Positions 1 through 6,131 of a stretch of 12,845 bases of DNA are shown one piece after another. This stretch comes from Bacteroidales bacterium UBA2764 (GTDB taxonomy: Bacteria; Bacteroidota; Bacteroidia; Bacteroidales; Paludibacteraceae). The position numbers and the translations under genes were made by a program. Where the stretch lies: assembly GCA_002352705.1 (NCBI GenBank), contig DEIW01000132.1, positions 1 through 12,845 on the forward strand, read 5' to 3'. Below the pieces are notes generated by a model, which was not told the DNA's origin, ran no database searches, and saw only the letters and a list, made by a program, of their open reading frames with translations. Numbering within the stretch: position 1 is the stretch's first letter; every line of letters starts with the position of its first letter.

Positions 1-1335
1 GTAATCACGGAGATCGACAGCGACAAAATTATCGTGCGTTGCGAGGACGGCGAGATAGAGGTGACGCGCATGGTGTGGGAGAATATCCGCTACCGCGAGG
101 ACGAGAAAACGGGCAAGATTGACGAGGAGGTTTTAGGTACCTTCACCCAGTATCCGCTTCGGCTGGCGTGGGCGGTGACAATCCACAAAAGCCAGGGTCT
201 GACCTTCGACAAAGTAATCATCGATGCGGCACGTGCTTTTGCCGCTGGACAGGTGTATGTGGCGCTTTCCCGCTGCCGGACGCTCGAAGGCATCGTGCTC
301 TCGTCGCCGCTCGATTATGTGGAGCTGGACAACGACCCTTCCGTGCTGCGTTATACCGACAGCCAGCCGTCCGTAGAGACTGTCAATCAGGCACTTCCGA
401 CGGCGCGCAAGGAATACGAGATACAGCTGTTCAGTGCGCTTTTTGACTTTCACCGGACGCTCTCTTTGATAGACCAGATGCGCAAAATGGTGGCATCCAA
501 AGTGTCGTTCAATGCCGAGACGCTGCCGTTCTTGGAGGGTCTGCAACCCGTTTTCACCGAATGGCAGGGCATCGCTGATAAGTTCCGTCCACAACTGACC
601 AAACTGCTGCTTTCTGCCGACAAGACGCGTCTGTGTGAGCGTCTGCATGCCGCGTGCGGGTATTTCGTGCCGCTGATGGAGCCCGTTGCACAAAAGATAG
701 CCGACCATCCCTGCCGGAGCAAGAACAAAGCCGACGTGTCGGATTTCGAGCCGTTGCTGAGTGACTTGTTCTTAGTCCTGCACGAGAAGATGCATCTGAT
801 GCGGTCGCTGCTCCAAACGGACTATCCATCGTCCGAATCGCTGCTCCAAGCCCGGAATACGTTCGTAGCTCCGATGGACGAGTTGCAGCCGTTGATGGAG
901 AAAAAGAGTCAAAAGTCGAAAGTCGAAAGTCGAAAGACCAACTCTCCGAGAGCGCCCAAACAGCCCCAAACTCCTGCCAAAAACGAGATACGCCCGGACG
1001 CGATAGATGACATGGCATTGGAAGCCATGATTCACAACATGTTAGAGGAAGGCAAGCCTTCGTCTTACCTCTTGGATTTCATCAAAATGATGCGCAAGAA
1101 GCCCGCGCAGGACAAGCCCGCCGCCTCGCAAGACAAGCCCATGACTTCATCGCCATCCCCCTCTCAGGACAAGCCCGCGCCCTCTCAGGCGGGAGCACGC
1201 TGGACGACGGAAGATGACTTGCGTCTCCGCGAACTGTTCCAGGAAGGTACACCCATTTCCCAATTAGCGAGAGACTTCAACCGCACGTACGGCGCCATCC
1301 GTGCCCGCCTCAAGAAATTAGGCTTAATAGAATAA
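1..1335 (+). CDS. Pif1/RecD-like helicase, C-terminal part, with C-terminal helix-turn-helix
   Basis: The frame is open from the first base, so the N-terminal Walker A/B part lies outside the window. About 60 residues in is superfamily 1 motif V (TIHKSQGLTFDKV, about 175-213), followed by motif VI (VYVALSRCRTLEG, about 256-294). Together they mark the UvrD_C_2-like second RecA domain of a Pif1/RecD-type DNA helicase. A long, poorly conserved helical stretch follows (about 350-900). Then come a lysine-rich linker built on a 7-nt DNA repeat and a Pro/Ala/Ser linker with repeated SQDKP units (about 1095-1190). The end (about 1195-1332, ARWTTEDDLRLRELF...GAIRARLKKLGLIE) is a small SANT/HTH-like domain, probably DNA binding. 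ATP-dependent DNA unwinding is inferred from family. The class is confident; the exact subfamily is not. Confidence 0.85.
   Translation, partial: VITEIDSDKIIVRCEDGEIEVTRMVWENIRYREDEKTGKIDEEVLGTFTQYPLRLAWAVTIHKSQGLTFDKVIIDAARAFAAGQVYVALSRCRTLEGIVLSSPLDYVELDNDPSVLRYTDSQPSVETVNQALPTARKEYEIQLFSALFDFHRTLSLIDQMRKMVASKVSFNAETLPFLEGLQPVFTEWQGIADKFRPQLTKLLLSADKTRLCERLHAACGYFVPLMEPVAQKIADHPCRSKNKADVSDFEPLLSDLFLVLHEKMHLMRSLLQTDYPSSESLLQARNTFVAPMDELQPLMEKKSQKSKVESRKTNSPRAPKQPQTPAKNEIRPDAIDDMALEAMIHNMLEEGKPSSYLLDFIKMMRKKPAQDKPAASQDKPMTSSPSPSQDKPAPSQAGARWTTEDDLRLRELFQEGTPISQLARDFNRTYGAIRARLKKLGLIE
905..939 (+). repeat. Heptanucleotide tandem repeat inside the helicase gene
   Basis: Five 7-nt units lie in tandem: AGAGTCA, then AAAGTCG three times exactly, then AAAGACC. 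They encode a Lys/Ser-rich linker between the helical region and the C-terminal part of the helicase. Seven is not a multiple of three, so gain or loss of one unit would shift the frame and cut off the terminal helix-turn-helix. Confidence 0.85.
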
Positions 1336-1388
1336 GGCTCTATGCCTTGATAGCCTTGCTCACCTTTGCAAAAATGCTCCTGCCGAAG

Positions 1389-1407
1389 CGATTTTCGCCC
1401 CAAAACC
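1389..1407. repeat. 19-bp intergenic repeat, copy 1, inside an inverted repeat
   Basis: CGATTTTCGCCCCAAAACC recurs exactly, in opposite orientation, at 7092-7110. Here it also lies in a hairpin: GCGATTTTCGC (1388-1398) pairs with GCGAAATCGC (1408-1417) with one bulged T and a 9-nt loop. No T-run follows directly, so a role as helicase terminator is uncertain. A second dyad, AAGGCT/AGCCTT (1334-1339 and 1352-1357), starts at the helicase stop codon and also lacks a T-run. The rest of 1336-1457 shows nothing else I recognise. Confidence 0.6.
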
Positions 1408-1457
1408 GCGAAATCGCACAAAAAATGCACTCTTTAATCATTTTTTTCTTCAAAATA

Positions 1458-1489
1458 TTTGCACAATTCGCAAAAATGTAGTACCTTTG
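1458..1489 (+). promoter_or_regulatory. Bacteroidota-type promoter for the HEPN/Abi gene
   Basis: TTTG at 1458-1461 (-33) and TACCTTTG at 1482-1489 (-7) are separated by 20 bp, matching the known primary-sigma consensus of Bacteroides. Transcription should start near 1496, giving a leader of about 60 nt before the ATG at 1557. Confidence 0.8.
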
Positions 1490-1498
1490 CACCGCAGT

Positions 1499-1556
1499 CC
1501 CGGTAATTCCTCTCCCAGATTATGATGCTGGTGATGAATCCGGGTTTTTTGTTTTT
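1499..1556 (+). promoter_or_regulatory. Terminator-like hairpin leader directly before the HEPN/Abi start codon
   Basis: CCCGG (1499-1503) can pair with CCGGG (1540-1544). Inside, CCAG (1515-1518) can pair with CTGG (1528-1531). TTTTTTGTTTTT (1545-1556) follows directly and runs into the ATG at 1557. GC stem plus U-tract resembles an intrinsic terminator or attenuator in the leader, but the stem is only 5 bp with a long interior. The U-tract could instead serve as an AT-rich, Shine-Dalgarno-free initiation region, as is usual in this phylum. Confidence 0.4.
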
Positions 1557-2216
1557 ATGACTGAGTTAGAATTATTGACATCCGCCTTTTCAGCACAACG
1601 GCTGAATAAGTACATCGCCTACAACCACGGCGATGCAGACTTGGCGGTACGGCATTACAAGTCCAACCTGCGTTTGGCAGAGTCGCTGTATATCAGTCTG
1701 TCCGTCTTCGAGGTTACACTGCGTAACGCATTAAGCCGCGAGCTCTGCAACATGGCTGGCAAAGCCGACTGGTTCGACCTCTTTTACACCACGCCGGAGT
1801 TGCAACCGCTTGTGCCGGAGATTGACAAAGCAAAAACACTCATTCGTAATCGCGGCGAGCAAGTAACGACGGATAAAATCATCTCGGAAATGACTTTCGG
1901 CTTTTGGGTCATGTTGCTGAACAGCCAATATGAGCGCGTGTTATGGAAACCGCTCCGCAAAGCGTTCCCGAATATGCCGAAACAAGACCGCAAGCGAAAG
2001 AATGTCTCGGCTCCGTGCAACTCGTTGCGTCATCTGCGCAACCGTATCTTCCACCAAGAAGCCATTTGCTGGGATCTGTATTACGTAACTTGTCTGCACG
2101 ACAATCTCATTACGGTGCTTGGTTGGATGAATGCCGACATTCCCGACTGGCTTGCAGCGATAGATCCGTTTAATGATGTATGCGTTTCCATTCGAAAAGA
2201 GATGGGCTGGAACTAA
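1557..2216 (+). CDS. Abi-family HEPN-type protein (AbiD/AbiF-like)
   Basis: This 219-aa soluble protein has no signal peptide. The N-terminal half carries the pattern of Abi-like proteins in Bacteroidota (NKYIAYNHGDADLAVRHYKSNLRLAESLY, then SVFEVTLRNALSREL at about 49-63). Near the C-terminus LRNRIFHQE holds an Rx4H motif (Arg161, His166), the catalytic signature of HEPN ribonucleases. Family members include lactococcal abortive-infection proteins, so an RNase role in phage defence or as a toxin is plausible but inferred. It is monocistronic, with its own promoter at 1458-1489 and a hairpin leader. No obvious antitoxin gene is adjacent: the next gene encodes an unrelated membrane protein. Length suits the short Bacteroidota members of the family. 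The ATG at 1557 is the first one downstream of the promoter that opens this frame. Confidence 0.75.
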   Translation: MTELELLTSAFSAQRLNKYIAYNHGDADLAVRHYKSNLRLAESLYISLSVFEVTLRNALSRELCNMAGKADWFDLFYTTPELQPLVPEIDKAKTLIRNRGEQVTTDKIISEMTFGFWVMLLNSQYERVLWKPLRKAFPNMPKQDRKRKNVSAPCNSLRHLRNRIFHQEAICWDLYYVTCLHDNLITVLGWMNADIPDWLAAIDPFNDVCVSIRKEMGWN

Positions 2217-2227
2217 ATACTCGTCCC

Positions 2228-2250
2228 TCTCCGTGATGCTAAACCGGAGA
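2228..2250 (+). other. Small stem-loop after the HEPN/Abi gene
   Basis: TCTCCG (2228-2233) and CGGAGA (2245-2250) form a perfect 6-bp stem with an 11-nt loop, 12 nt after the stop codon. The following bases are AT-rich but not a T-run. It may be a weak terminator or an RNA 3'-end stabiliser. Confidence 0.3.
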
Positions 2251-2302
2251 TAGCAAATTTATGATATATAATTGCCATTTAATGAAAAATAAATAATGCT
2301 TT

Positions 2303-2884
2303 ATGGAAAGTATGAGTATAATAGGGATAATCGCTTTTTTCGCGAGTTTGGTATTAGTCGGAGTTTTAGCTAACAAAGCAAAAAGGAGCGTCATGGGCTG
2401 GATTTTATTGAGTTTTCTCATCACACCTTTTTTGTGTTCTATAATACTATATTTCATTAGTTCATCTGAGGATTGTAAGGGTAAAAGAGGACTACCATAT
2501 ATTGTGGCTACCTTTGCTCTTACAACAGTGTTTTATGGTTCTATATTTTTTGATTTTTTGCCTTTAGAATCATCTAATCTAAATTCAGTTCATGTTTTTG
2601 AAGTCGCTTCTAACGCTAGTTCAGGCAAGGTATGTATCCTCTCTTTTAAAGAAAATTCATATGATTATGTTGCTCAAGTTCAAAATAATACTAATAAATC
2701 CATACAAAATATTAAATTCCGTATCATATATTATGACAAAGAGGGAAATCAAATGCATTATACAGATACGCAATGTTATGAGTCTATAGACGCAAAAATG
2801 ACAAAGATGATACATATACATCGAGAAATTGAGACTCCACGCAATTATGATAAAGCAGAAATTAGTATTATTGCTTACAATTAG
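2303..2884 (+). CDS. Small membrane protein with three N-terminal TM helices and a C-terminal soluble domain, function unknown
   Basis: I do not recognise this 193-aa protein. Three hydrophobic segments are visible at about 5-23, 31-52 and 64-84. A soluble region of about 105 residues follows; residues 118-192 (YDYVAQVQNNTNKSIQNIKFRIIYYDKEGN...) read as alternating beta strands with N-rich turns, resembling Ig-like FxLYD domains exposed outside the cytoplasmic membrane. That domain call is inference. The gene is clearly more AT-rich than the helicase and HEPN genes before it, which may mean later acquisition. No TAnnTTTG promoter is apparent in 2217-2302. A strong terminator follows 16 nt after the stop. 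The ATG at 2303 was chosen as the first in frame; Met4 (2312) is an alternative. Confidence 0.6.
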   Translation: MESMSIIGIIAFFASLVLVGVLANKAKRSVMGWILLSFLITPFLCSIILYFISSSEDCKGKRGLPYIVATFALTTVFYGSIFFDFLPLESSNLNSVHVFEVASNASSGKVCILSFKENSYDYVAQVQNNTNKSIQNIKFRIIYYDKEGNQMHYTDTQCYESIDAKMTKMIHIHREIETPRNYDKAEISIIAYN

Positions 2885-2900
2885 CACAACAATCCTATAC

Positions 2901-2936
2901 AATTAGCGGGCAGCCAAATGGTTGCCCGCTAATTTT
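2901..2936 (+). terminator. Strong intrinsic terminator after the membrane-protein gene
   Basis: The arms 2901-2915 and 2920-2934 form a 15-bp stem (core TTAGCGGGCA / TGCCCGCTAA, one G-U pair) with loop AAAT, and T residues 2933-2936 follow. It starts 16 nt after the stop codon at 2884. The AT pairs at the base would let it also act weakly on the other strand. Confidence 0.85.
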
Positions 2937-3167
2937 CTTAATAACTGTATGTGTTTTGTCCTTGGCACATCTGATTGAGAGACGACCGACTCACCTTCGA
3001 TACAGAAATGTGTTGTGATAGACCGACGCGTAGCGAACACAGATCTTAATAATCGTCACTTTTTGCGCTTACCTGCCGCGTACGAGACACGTACGGGAAA
3101 GATACTTGACGATAGACCAACTGGATTCCAACGAGGTACTATGCTGAAATCTTAATAATAGTACATT
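2937..3167. other. Non-coding region with diverged direct repeats and hairpins
   Basis: No credible ORF is seen. GATAGACC(G/A)AC occurs at 3017-3027 and 3111-3121. Each copy is followed downstream by ATCTTAATAAT (3043-3053 and 3149-3159) and then a T-rich stretch. Hairpins: CGTACG-AGACA-CGTACG (3079-3095), nested inside ATCGTCA/TGACGAT (3052-3058 and 3107-3113), and GTACTAT/ATAGTAC (3136-3142 and 3158-3164). The last one begins 3 nt after the DUF1294 stop codon on the minus strand and could help end that transcript, although a T-run is lacking. Identity unknown; possibly a decayed mobile or RNA element. Confidence 0.5.
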
Positions 3168-3458
3168 TTATCCCATGTGGCAATAATACACCGCTGCCAC
3201 AACTGCGGCGATTTGGAGGATGAGGATGGCAGGGAGGCCGAAGCGGAACTTGGCGTGCTTGGTCTTATGGTGCCATATTTTCATGCCGAGGAGAGCACCG
3301 ATACTGCCACCGGCAACGGCTATCCAGATGAGGCGCGCCTCGGTGATACGCCATTTGTCATGGCGCGCCTTCCATTTGTCGATACCATACAGGAAAAACG
3401 CGACGATATTGATTGCTGCAAGGTAAATCAGAAGGCCATATAAGAGGTATTTAGTCAT
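3168..3458 (-). CDS. DUF1294 family membrane protein
   Basis: This 96-aa protein has hydrophobic segments at about 4-25, 42-58 and 73-92. It carries the hallmark DUF1294 residues: YGIDKWKA (24-31), WRITEARL (36-43), GGSIGALLGM (50-59) and HHKTKHAKF (63-71). Function is not established for the family; it is a small cytoplasmic-membrane protein. It is the second gene of a minus-strand pair, starting 32 nt after the acetyltransferase stop, with a duplicated start-like sequence in between. The ATG at 3456-3458 is the only good start. Confidence 0.85.
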   Translation of the reverse strand: MTKYLLYGLLIYLAAINIVAFFLYGIDKWKARHDKWRITEARLIWIAVAGGSIGALLGMKIWHHKTKHAKFRFGLPAILILQIAAVVAAVYYCHMG

Positions 3459-3494
3459 TTTCTCATTTACGCATTTTCACATTTTCTCATTTAC
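3456..3494 (-). repeat. 15-bp direct repeat at the acetyltransferase/DUF1294 junction
   Basis: On the minus strand GTAAATGAGAAAATG occurs exactly twice, at 3494-3480 and 3470-3456, with a 24-nt period. A partial copy (GTGAAAATG) lies between. The first copy contains the acetyltransferase stop codon (TAA, 3493-3491); the second contains the real DUF1294 start. The result is three successive GAAAATG sequences. Confidence 0.8.
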
Positions 3495-3802
3495 CCCAAT
3501 ACATCTTTGTATTCGTCGGTGCGGGTGAGGAGGACTTGGGCGTAGGAGCAGACAGGGATGATTCGGCGGTTGTTGGCGCGCGCAAAATCCACTGCGGCAA
3601 GAACCATCTGCCGCGCAATACCTTTACCCTCAAACCCCTCAAAAACACGTGTGTGGTCAATCATCATCCGTTCGGGCGTGGGGCGTGCGTAGGTCATCTC
3701 GCCGACTTGTACCGGTTCCGTGCATGCACCTTCTTCGGTGGCTTGCAGCCAAGCCTCGAAAATACCGTTCTTCTCGGTCTCTTGGTGTAGAATAGTAATC
3801 AT
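3491..3802 (-). CDS. GNAT_CG (YjdJ-like) family N-acetyltransferase
   Basis: This 103-aa protein resembles the short GNAT_CG family. The acetyl-CoA pyrophosphate-binding loop is GFEGKGIARQMV (56-67), followed by an alpha helix and the typical strand IIPVCSYA (81-88). The N-terminal half (MITILHQETEKNGIFEAWLQ...EMTYARPTPERMMIDHTRVFEGF) forms the beta sheet before it. The substrate is unknown. The frame stays open upstream to 3844, but that would cover the promoter at 3834-3865. The ATG at 3802, about 25 nt after the predicted transcription start, is therefore the correct start. It is the first gene of an operon with DUF1294. Cytoplasmic. Confidence 0.85.
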   Translation of the reverse strand: MITILHQETEKNGIFEAWLQATEEGACTEPVQVGEMTYARPTPERMMIDHTRVFEGFEGKGIARQMVLAAVDFARANNRRIIPVCSYAQVLLTRTDEYKDVLG

Positions 3803-3833
3803 CGTTGGTGTCTTTTTAACATTCAAATCGCTG

Positions 3834-3865
3834 CAAAGGTACAAATATTCTTTAAAATGAGCAAA
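3834..3865 (-). promoter_or_regulatory. Promoter for the acetyltransferase-DUF1294 operon
   Basis: On the minus strand TTTG (3865-3862) and TACCTTTG (3841-3834) are spaced by 20 bp. The predicted start of transcription is near 3827. This promoter decides the start codon of the acetyltransferase gene. Confidence 0.8.
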
Positions 3866-4106
3866 TATTTACTCAATTTTATTTGAATTTTTACTTAATT
3901 CTATTGATCATAATCTGATTCTCCGCTACTTCGTTCTGTCGATTATTGCAGAGCAATTCTCACACAACCTTTTGTGTTCTGCTGATAGAAAGAGCCAGCC
4001 TGCTCGGAGGTGAAGCAGGCTGGTGTTCGACAAATCGAGTTATCGAGATAGCGAAAGGGAGACCGGAAAATCCGGAAGATTGCCCAAGGTTGGTCGATGC
4101 TATTAG
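3866..4106. other. Hairpin-rich non-coding region downstream of the transferase gene
   Basis: There is no credible gene here; an 80-codon TTG-initiated plus-strand frame (3946-4188) resembles nothing and runs into the transferase gene. Several dyads occur in series: ATTGC-AGA-GCAAT (about 3943-3955), ACACAA-CCTT-TTGTGT (3962-3977), the 10-bp stem at 3995-4023, and CCGGA-AAA-TCCGG (about 4063-4075). This is enough structure to suggest an RNA or a long 3' untranslated region, but no promoter was found for an independent transcript. Confidence 0.4.
3987..4023 (-). terminator. Possible terminator of the transferase transcript
   Basis: CCAGCCTGCT (3995-4004) and AGCAGGCTGG (4014-4023) form a perfect 10-bp GC-rich stem with a 9-nt loop. 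In the minus direction it is followed by CTCTTTCT (3994-3987), a weak U-rich tail. It lies about 84 nt after the transferase stop codon. In the plus direction no T-run follows. Confidence 0.45.
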
Positions 4107-5756
4107 TTATTTGCATAACCTTGTTGGATATTTGGCTTTTAGATCATCGTATTTCAAGCCCTGTACGATTCTTTCTTTAGGTAAATAGGACGGATGGAAT
4201 ATACTCTTGGTTGAATCATACAAATGATATTTGACTCCACACAGATCCATTATTCCATAAATAATATCATCTGTGCATGTAGGGACAGACTCATCTACAT
4301 GTAAGTTGCTAACTTTCTTGTATTCTTCATTAGTCCATAATACTAACGGAGGTTCACACATGGTAGGAGTAATACCCTCACCAAATGATCTTCCAGAACC
4401 TTTTATGTAATCAAATACTTCTTCTCCGTGGTCAGAGAAATATAACATTGCACTCATGCCGCCTTGTTTGCGAACCATCTCAATACATGTTCTTATGATA
4501 TAATCGTTGTACAAGGTACCATTATCATAGGCATTTAGTGTTTCTAATTCTTTTTGTGTTAATTCCTCGGAAAACGGGCTACAAATACCTTCTTTTGAGT
4601 CAAACTGCGCAAAGGATTTTTCATACCGTTGCCTGTAATCGAAATGGTTTCCCATTAGATGAAGAAAAATAACTTTCTGTTCCGCTGAATCTTGTAAAGC
4701 CTCTGCAAATATTGGTATAATAGAAGAGTCTTTCGCGCAACTCATTTCATCCGAATACACATCACTTTGTTTTGCCATCGTTCGGTAGGAAGTGGGAGTG
4801 TATGTATCTATGGCAAATGCTCCATTTTCAGACTTACCTTGGTTGTCAAACCAAAATGTTTTGTATCCACCGGCACGTAGTATTTCTACAATATTCGCTT
4901 CTTTTTTATATAAATCGGGATGCTCGTAATTCGTAAATGTCATAATCTGTTTCATGCATGCTAATGTTTGAGTAGCCGGCGAGCATACATTGTTATAGGC
5001 TACAAGTTCATCGCTTATTTCCATTAACATAGGATTTGTGGGACGAGAATATCCATATAACTGCATGTGTCGGCGGTTTTGACTTTCTCCTATGATAATA
5101 AGAAATGTTTTCTTTCCTGCAGGTAATGAATTAGTGACATCTAATGAAATGTCAGCTCTATTCTTGTAGAATTCTGCGACTTCCCTCATTTCGCGTTGAT
5201 ACTTGTAGAAACTTTTATAGAAATCAATCATTGGTATCTTAGAGCGGAAGGGGTTTATCAGACTCAAACCTATGAATATGGTAATTGCGGATAGTTGAAC
5301 ATAACGCGGAATGGCCATATTTTGCTTGTTTGCTTGTTTGAATAACAGATATAGTGATATGGCTATGCCAAACACATATACTATTGCCCAAACATATACT
5401 TTTATTGGAAGCGTTGCAAAGAGATTTGTAGCTTCGTTGGGATTTGTATTAAAGATAACCCAGAAATCTGTGCTTTTCAGAATAACATTATTGCCCATCA
5501 ATATAAAGGATTGCACTATCATATTTGGAGCAAAGGCTACCAATAAAAATAGTACCGCAAGGATTTTACGCCATTTTCCTTGACATAGCATCAAAATGAT
5601 GCTGACCATACATGCATAAAGCAGATTCAATGAAATACGAATGGATGTGTCCCAACCATCTGCCGTAAACGCAAAAAGGAATGGGAAGAACAGTAATACA
5701 AGTGAATACAGCAATACAGAGTAATTGCAGAGAAGGTAATCAAAAAACTTTTTCAT
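4107..5756 (-). CDS. Phosphoethanolamine-transferase-like membrane enzyme (EptA/CptA sulfatase superfamily)
   Basis: This 549-aa protein has five N-terminal membrane helices (about 13-31, 42-58, 65-82, 121-139, 152-168), then a periplasmic sulfatase-fold domain. Visible active-site motifs are GESQNRRHMQLYGYSRPTNP (223-242; Glu224 a likely metal ligand), SPATQTLACMKQIMTF (259-274; Thr264 the likely nucleophile by comparison with CptA), MGNHFDYRQRY (368-378; His371) and YFSDHGEEVFD (439-449; Asp442, His443). The family moves phosphoethanolamine from phosphatidylethanolamine onto lipid A or core sugar. The GES...LYGY form is closer to CptA/EptC than to EptA. The acceptor here is unknown. The position holding a further His ligand in EptA/MCR is PTMCEPPLVLW, with Cys467 near it. 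The ATG at 5756 is preferred over an in-frame TTG at 5774. The gene is more AT-rich than its right-hand neighbours. No consensus promoter lies between the upstream terminator and the ATG. Confidence 0.85.
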   Translation of the reverse strand: MKKFFDYLLCNYSVLLYSLVLLFFPFLFAFTADGWDTSIRISLNLLYACMVSIILMLCQGKWRKILAVLFLLVAFAPNMIVQSFILMGNNVILKSTDFWVIFNTNPNEATNLFATLPIKVYVWAIVYVFGIAISLYLLFKQANKQNMAIPRYVQLSAITIFIGLSLINPFRSKIPMIDFYKSFYKYQREMREVAEFYKNRADISLDVTNSLPAGKKTFLIIIGESQNRRHMQLYGYSRPTNPMLMEISDELVAYNNVCSPATQTLACMKQIMTFTNYEHPDLYKKEANIVEILRAGGYKTFWFDNQGKSENGAFAIDTYTPTSYRTMAKQSDVYSDEMSCAKDSSIIPIFAEALQDSAEQKVIFLHLMGNHFDYRQRYEKSFAQFDSKEGICSPFSEELTQKELETLNAYDNGTLYNDYIIRTCIEMVRKQGGMSAMLYFSDHGEEVFDYIKGSGRSFGEGITPTMCEPPLVLWTNEEYKKVSNLHVDESVPTCTDDIIYGIMDLCGVKYHLYDSTKSIFHPSYLPKERIVQGLKYDDLKAKYPTRLCK

Positions 5757-5775
5757 ATGTTTCAAAATATACAAT

Positions 5776-5804
5776 AAAAAAGCGAATAACTGGTTGTTAT
5801 CCGC
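5776..5804 (-). terminator. Intrinsic terminator just upstream of the transferase start
   Basis: On the minus strand GCGGATAAC (5804-5796) pairs with GTTATTCGC (5790-5782), 9 bp with one G-U, loop AACCA, followed by TTTTTT (5781-5776). It ends 20 nt before the transferase ATG. It terminates the structured RNA described at 5776-5993, or acts as an attenuator for the transferase gene. Confidence 0.8.
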
Positions 5805-5993
5805 TCTCTGTGGCCGTAGGAATTGCCTTGGTAGTTAGATAGCAATGCAGTTACTCGCCGAGTATATTTTGATACCCCAACGCGCCCAGTGGACTTGCGT
5901 CCAAGGGCACGAGCGGGTGCATATACACTCCGTGAGCATCTACAATACTTGTTCTTTTAACTACCGTTTTGAAAGTTCCTACGTTTCAGAGAG
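5776..5993 (-). ncRNA. Long nested-hairpin RNA candidate (6S-like shape)
   Basis: Minus-strand pairs nest from outside in: CTCTCTG/CAGAGAG (5993-5987 with 5810-5804), CGTAGGAA/TTCCTACG (5983-5976 with 5822-5815), GGTAGTTA/TAACTACC (5965-5958 with 5837-5830), TAG+ATGC with GCAT+CTA (5942-5936 with 5848-5840), GAGTGTAT/ATATACTC with one G-U (5930-5923 with 5867-5860), ACCC/GGGT (5918-5915 with 5877-5874), GCCC/GGGC (5908-5905 with 5887-5884) and TGGAC/GTCCA with a GCAA tetraloop (5903-5890). An intrinsic terminator follows. A single long rod with internal loops plus a terminator is the architecture of 6S RNA, but I matched shape, not sequence. No consensus promoter was found; the 5' end is set by the outermost helix. 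Alternatives are a structured leader or riboswitch for the transferase gene, or a lineage-specific RNA. Confidence 0.6.
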
Positions 5994-6003
5994 TAGAAAA
6001 CAA

Positions 6004-6016
6004 GCGTTGCAAACGC
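6004..6016. other. Short dyad (GCGTT-GCA-AACGC) upstream of the RNA candidate
   Basis: This 13-nt inverted repeat sits 11 nt upstream of the outermost helix of the RNA candidate in the minus direction. It could be an operator or part of the promoter region. The rest of 5994-6131 holds nothing I can assign: no gene, and no TAnnTTTG element. Confidence 0.3.
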
Positions 6017-6131
6017 CTTAGTTAATATGTCATTTTCTCCATCTTTTACGTCTCGGAGAGGGACGAGGGTAATTTGTTTTTTACCTATAAGTTGCTTTAT
6101 GCCATAGGCGATTAGTTTGTTTCTACTGTTA

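Noticed and set aside
133..708. 191-codon minus-strand ORF
   Set aside because: It is a shadow of the helicase gene, which has clear helicase motifs in the plus frame.
3992..4032. Resemblance of GAGCC...GTTC around the 10-bp stem to group II intron domain V
   Set aside because: Length, bulge and loop do not fit domain V (no GNRA loop), and no reverse transcriptase or other intron domains are nearby.
3946..4188. 80-codon plus-strand ORF starting with TTG
   Set aside because: No promoter and no family resemblance; it overlaps the 3' end of the transferase gene and is better explained by hairpin-rich non-coding DNA.
4107..5774. TTG start at 5774 for the transferase
   Set aside because: It would begin within 2 nt of the terminator T-run; the ATG at 5756 gives the usual short N-terminus before the first membrane helix.
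2220..6067. 14-bp inverted match CTCGTCCCTCTCCG (2220-2233) with 6054-6067
   Set aside because: A 14-bp match in a window of this size is expected about 0.3 times by chance, and the flanks do not extend it.
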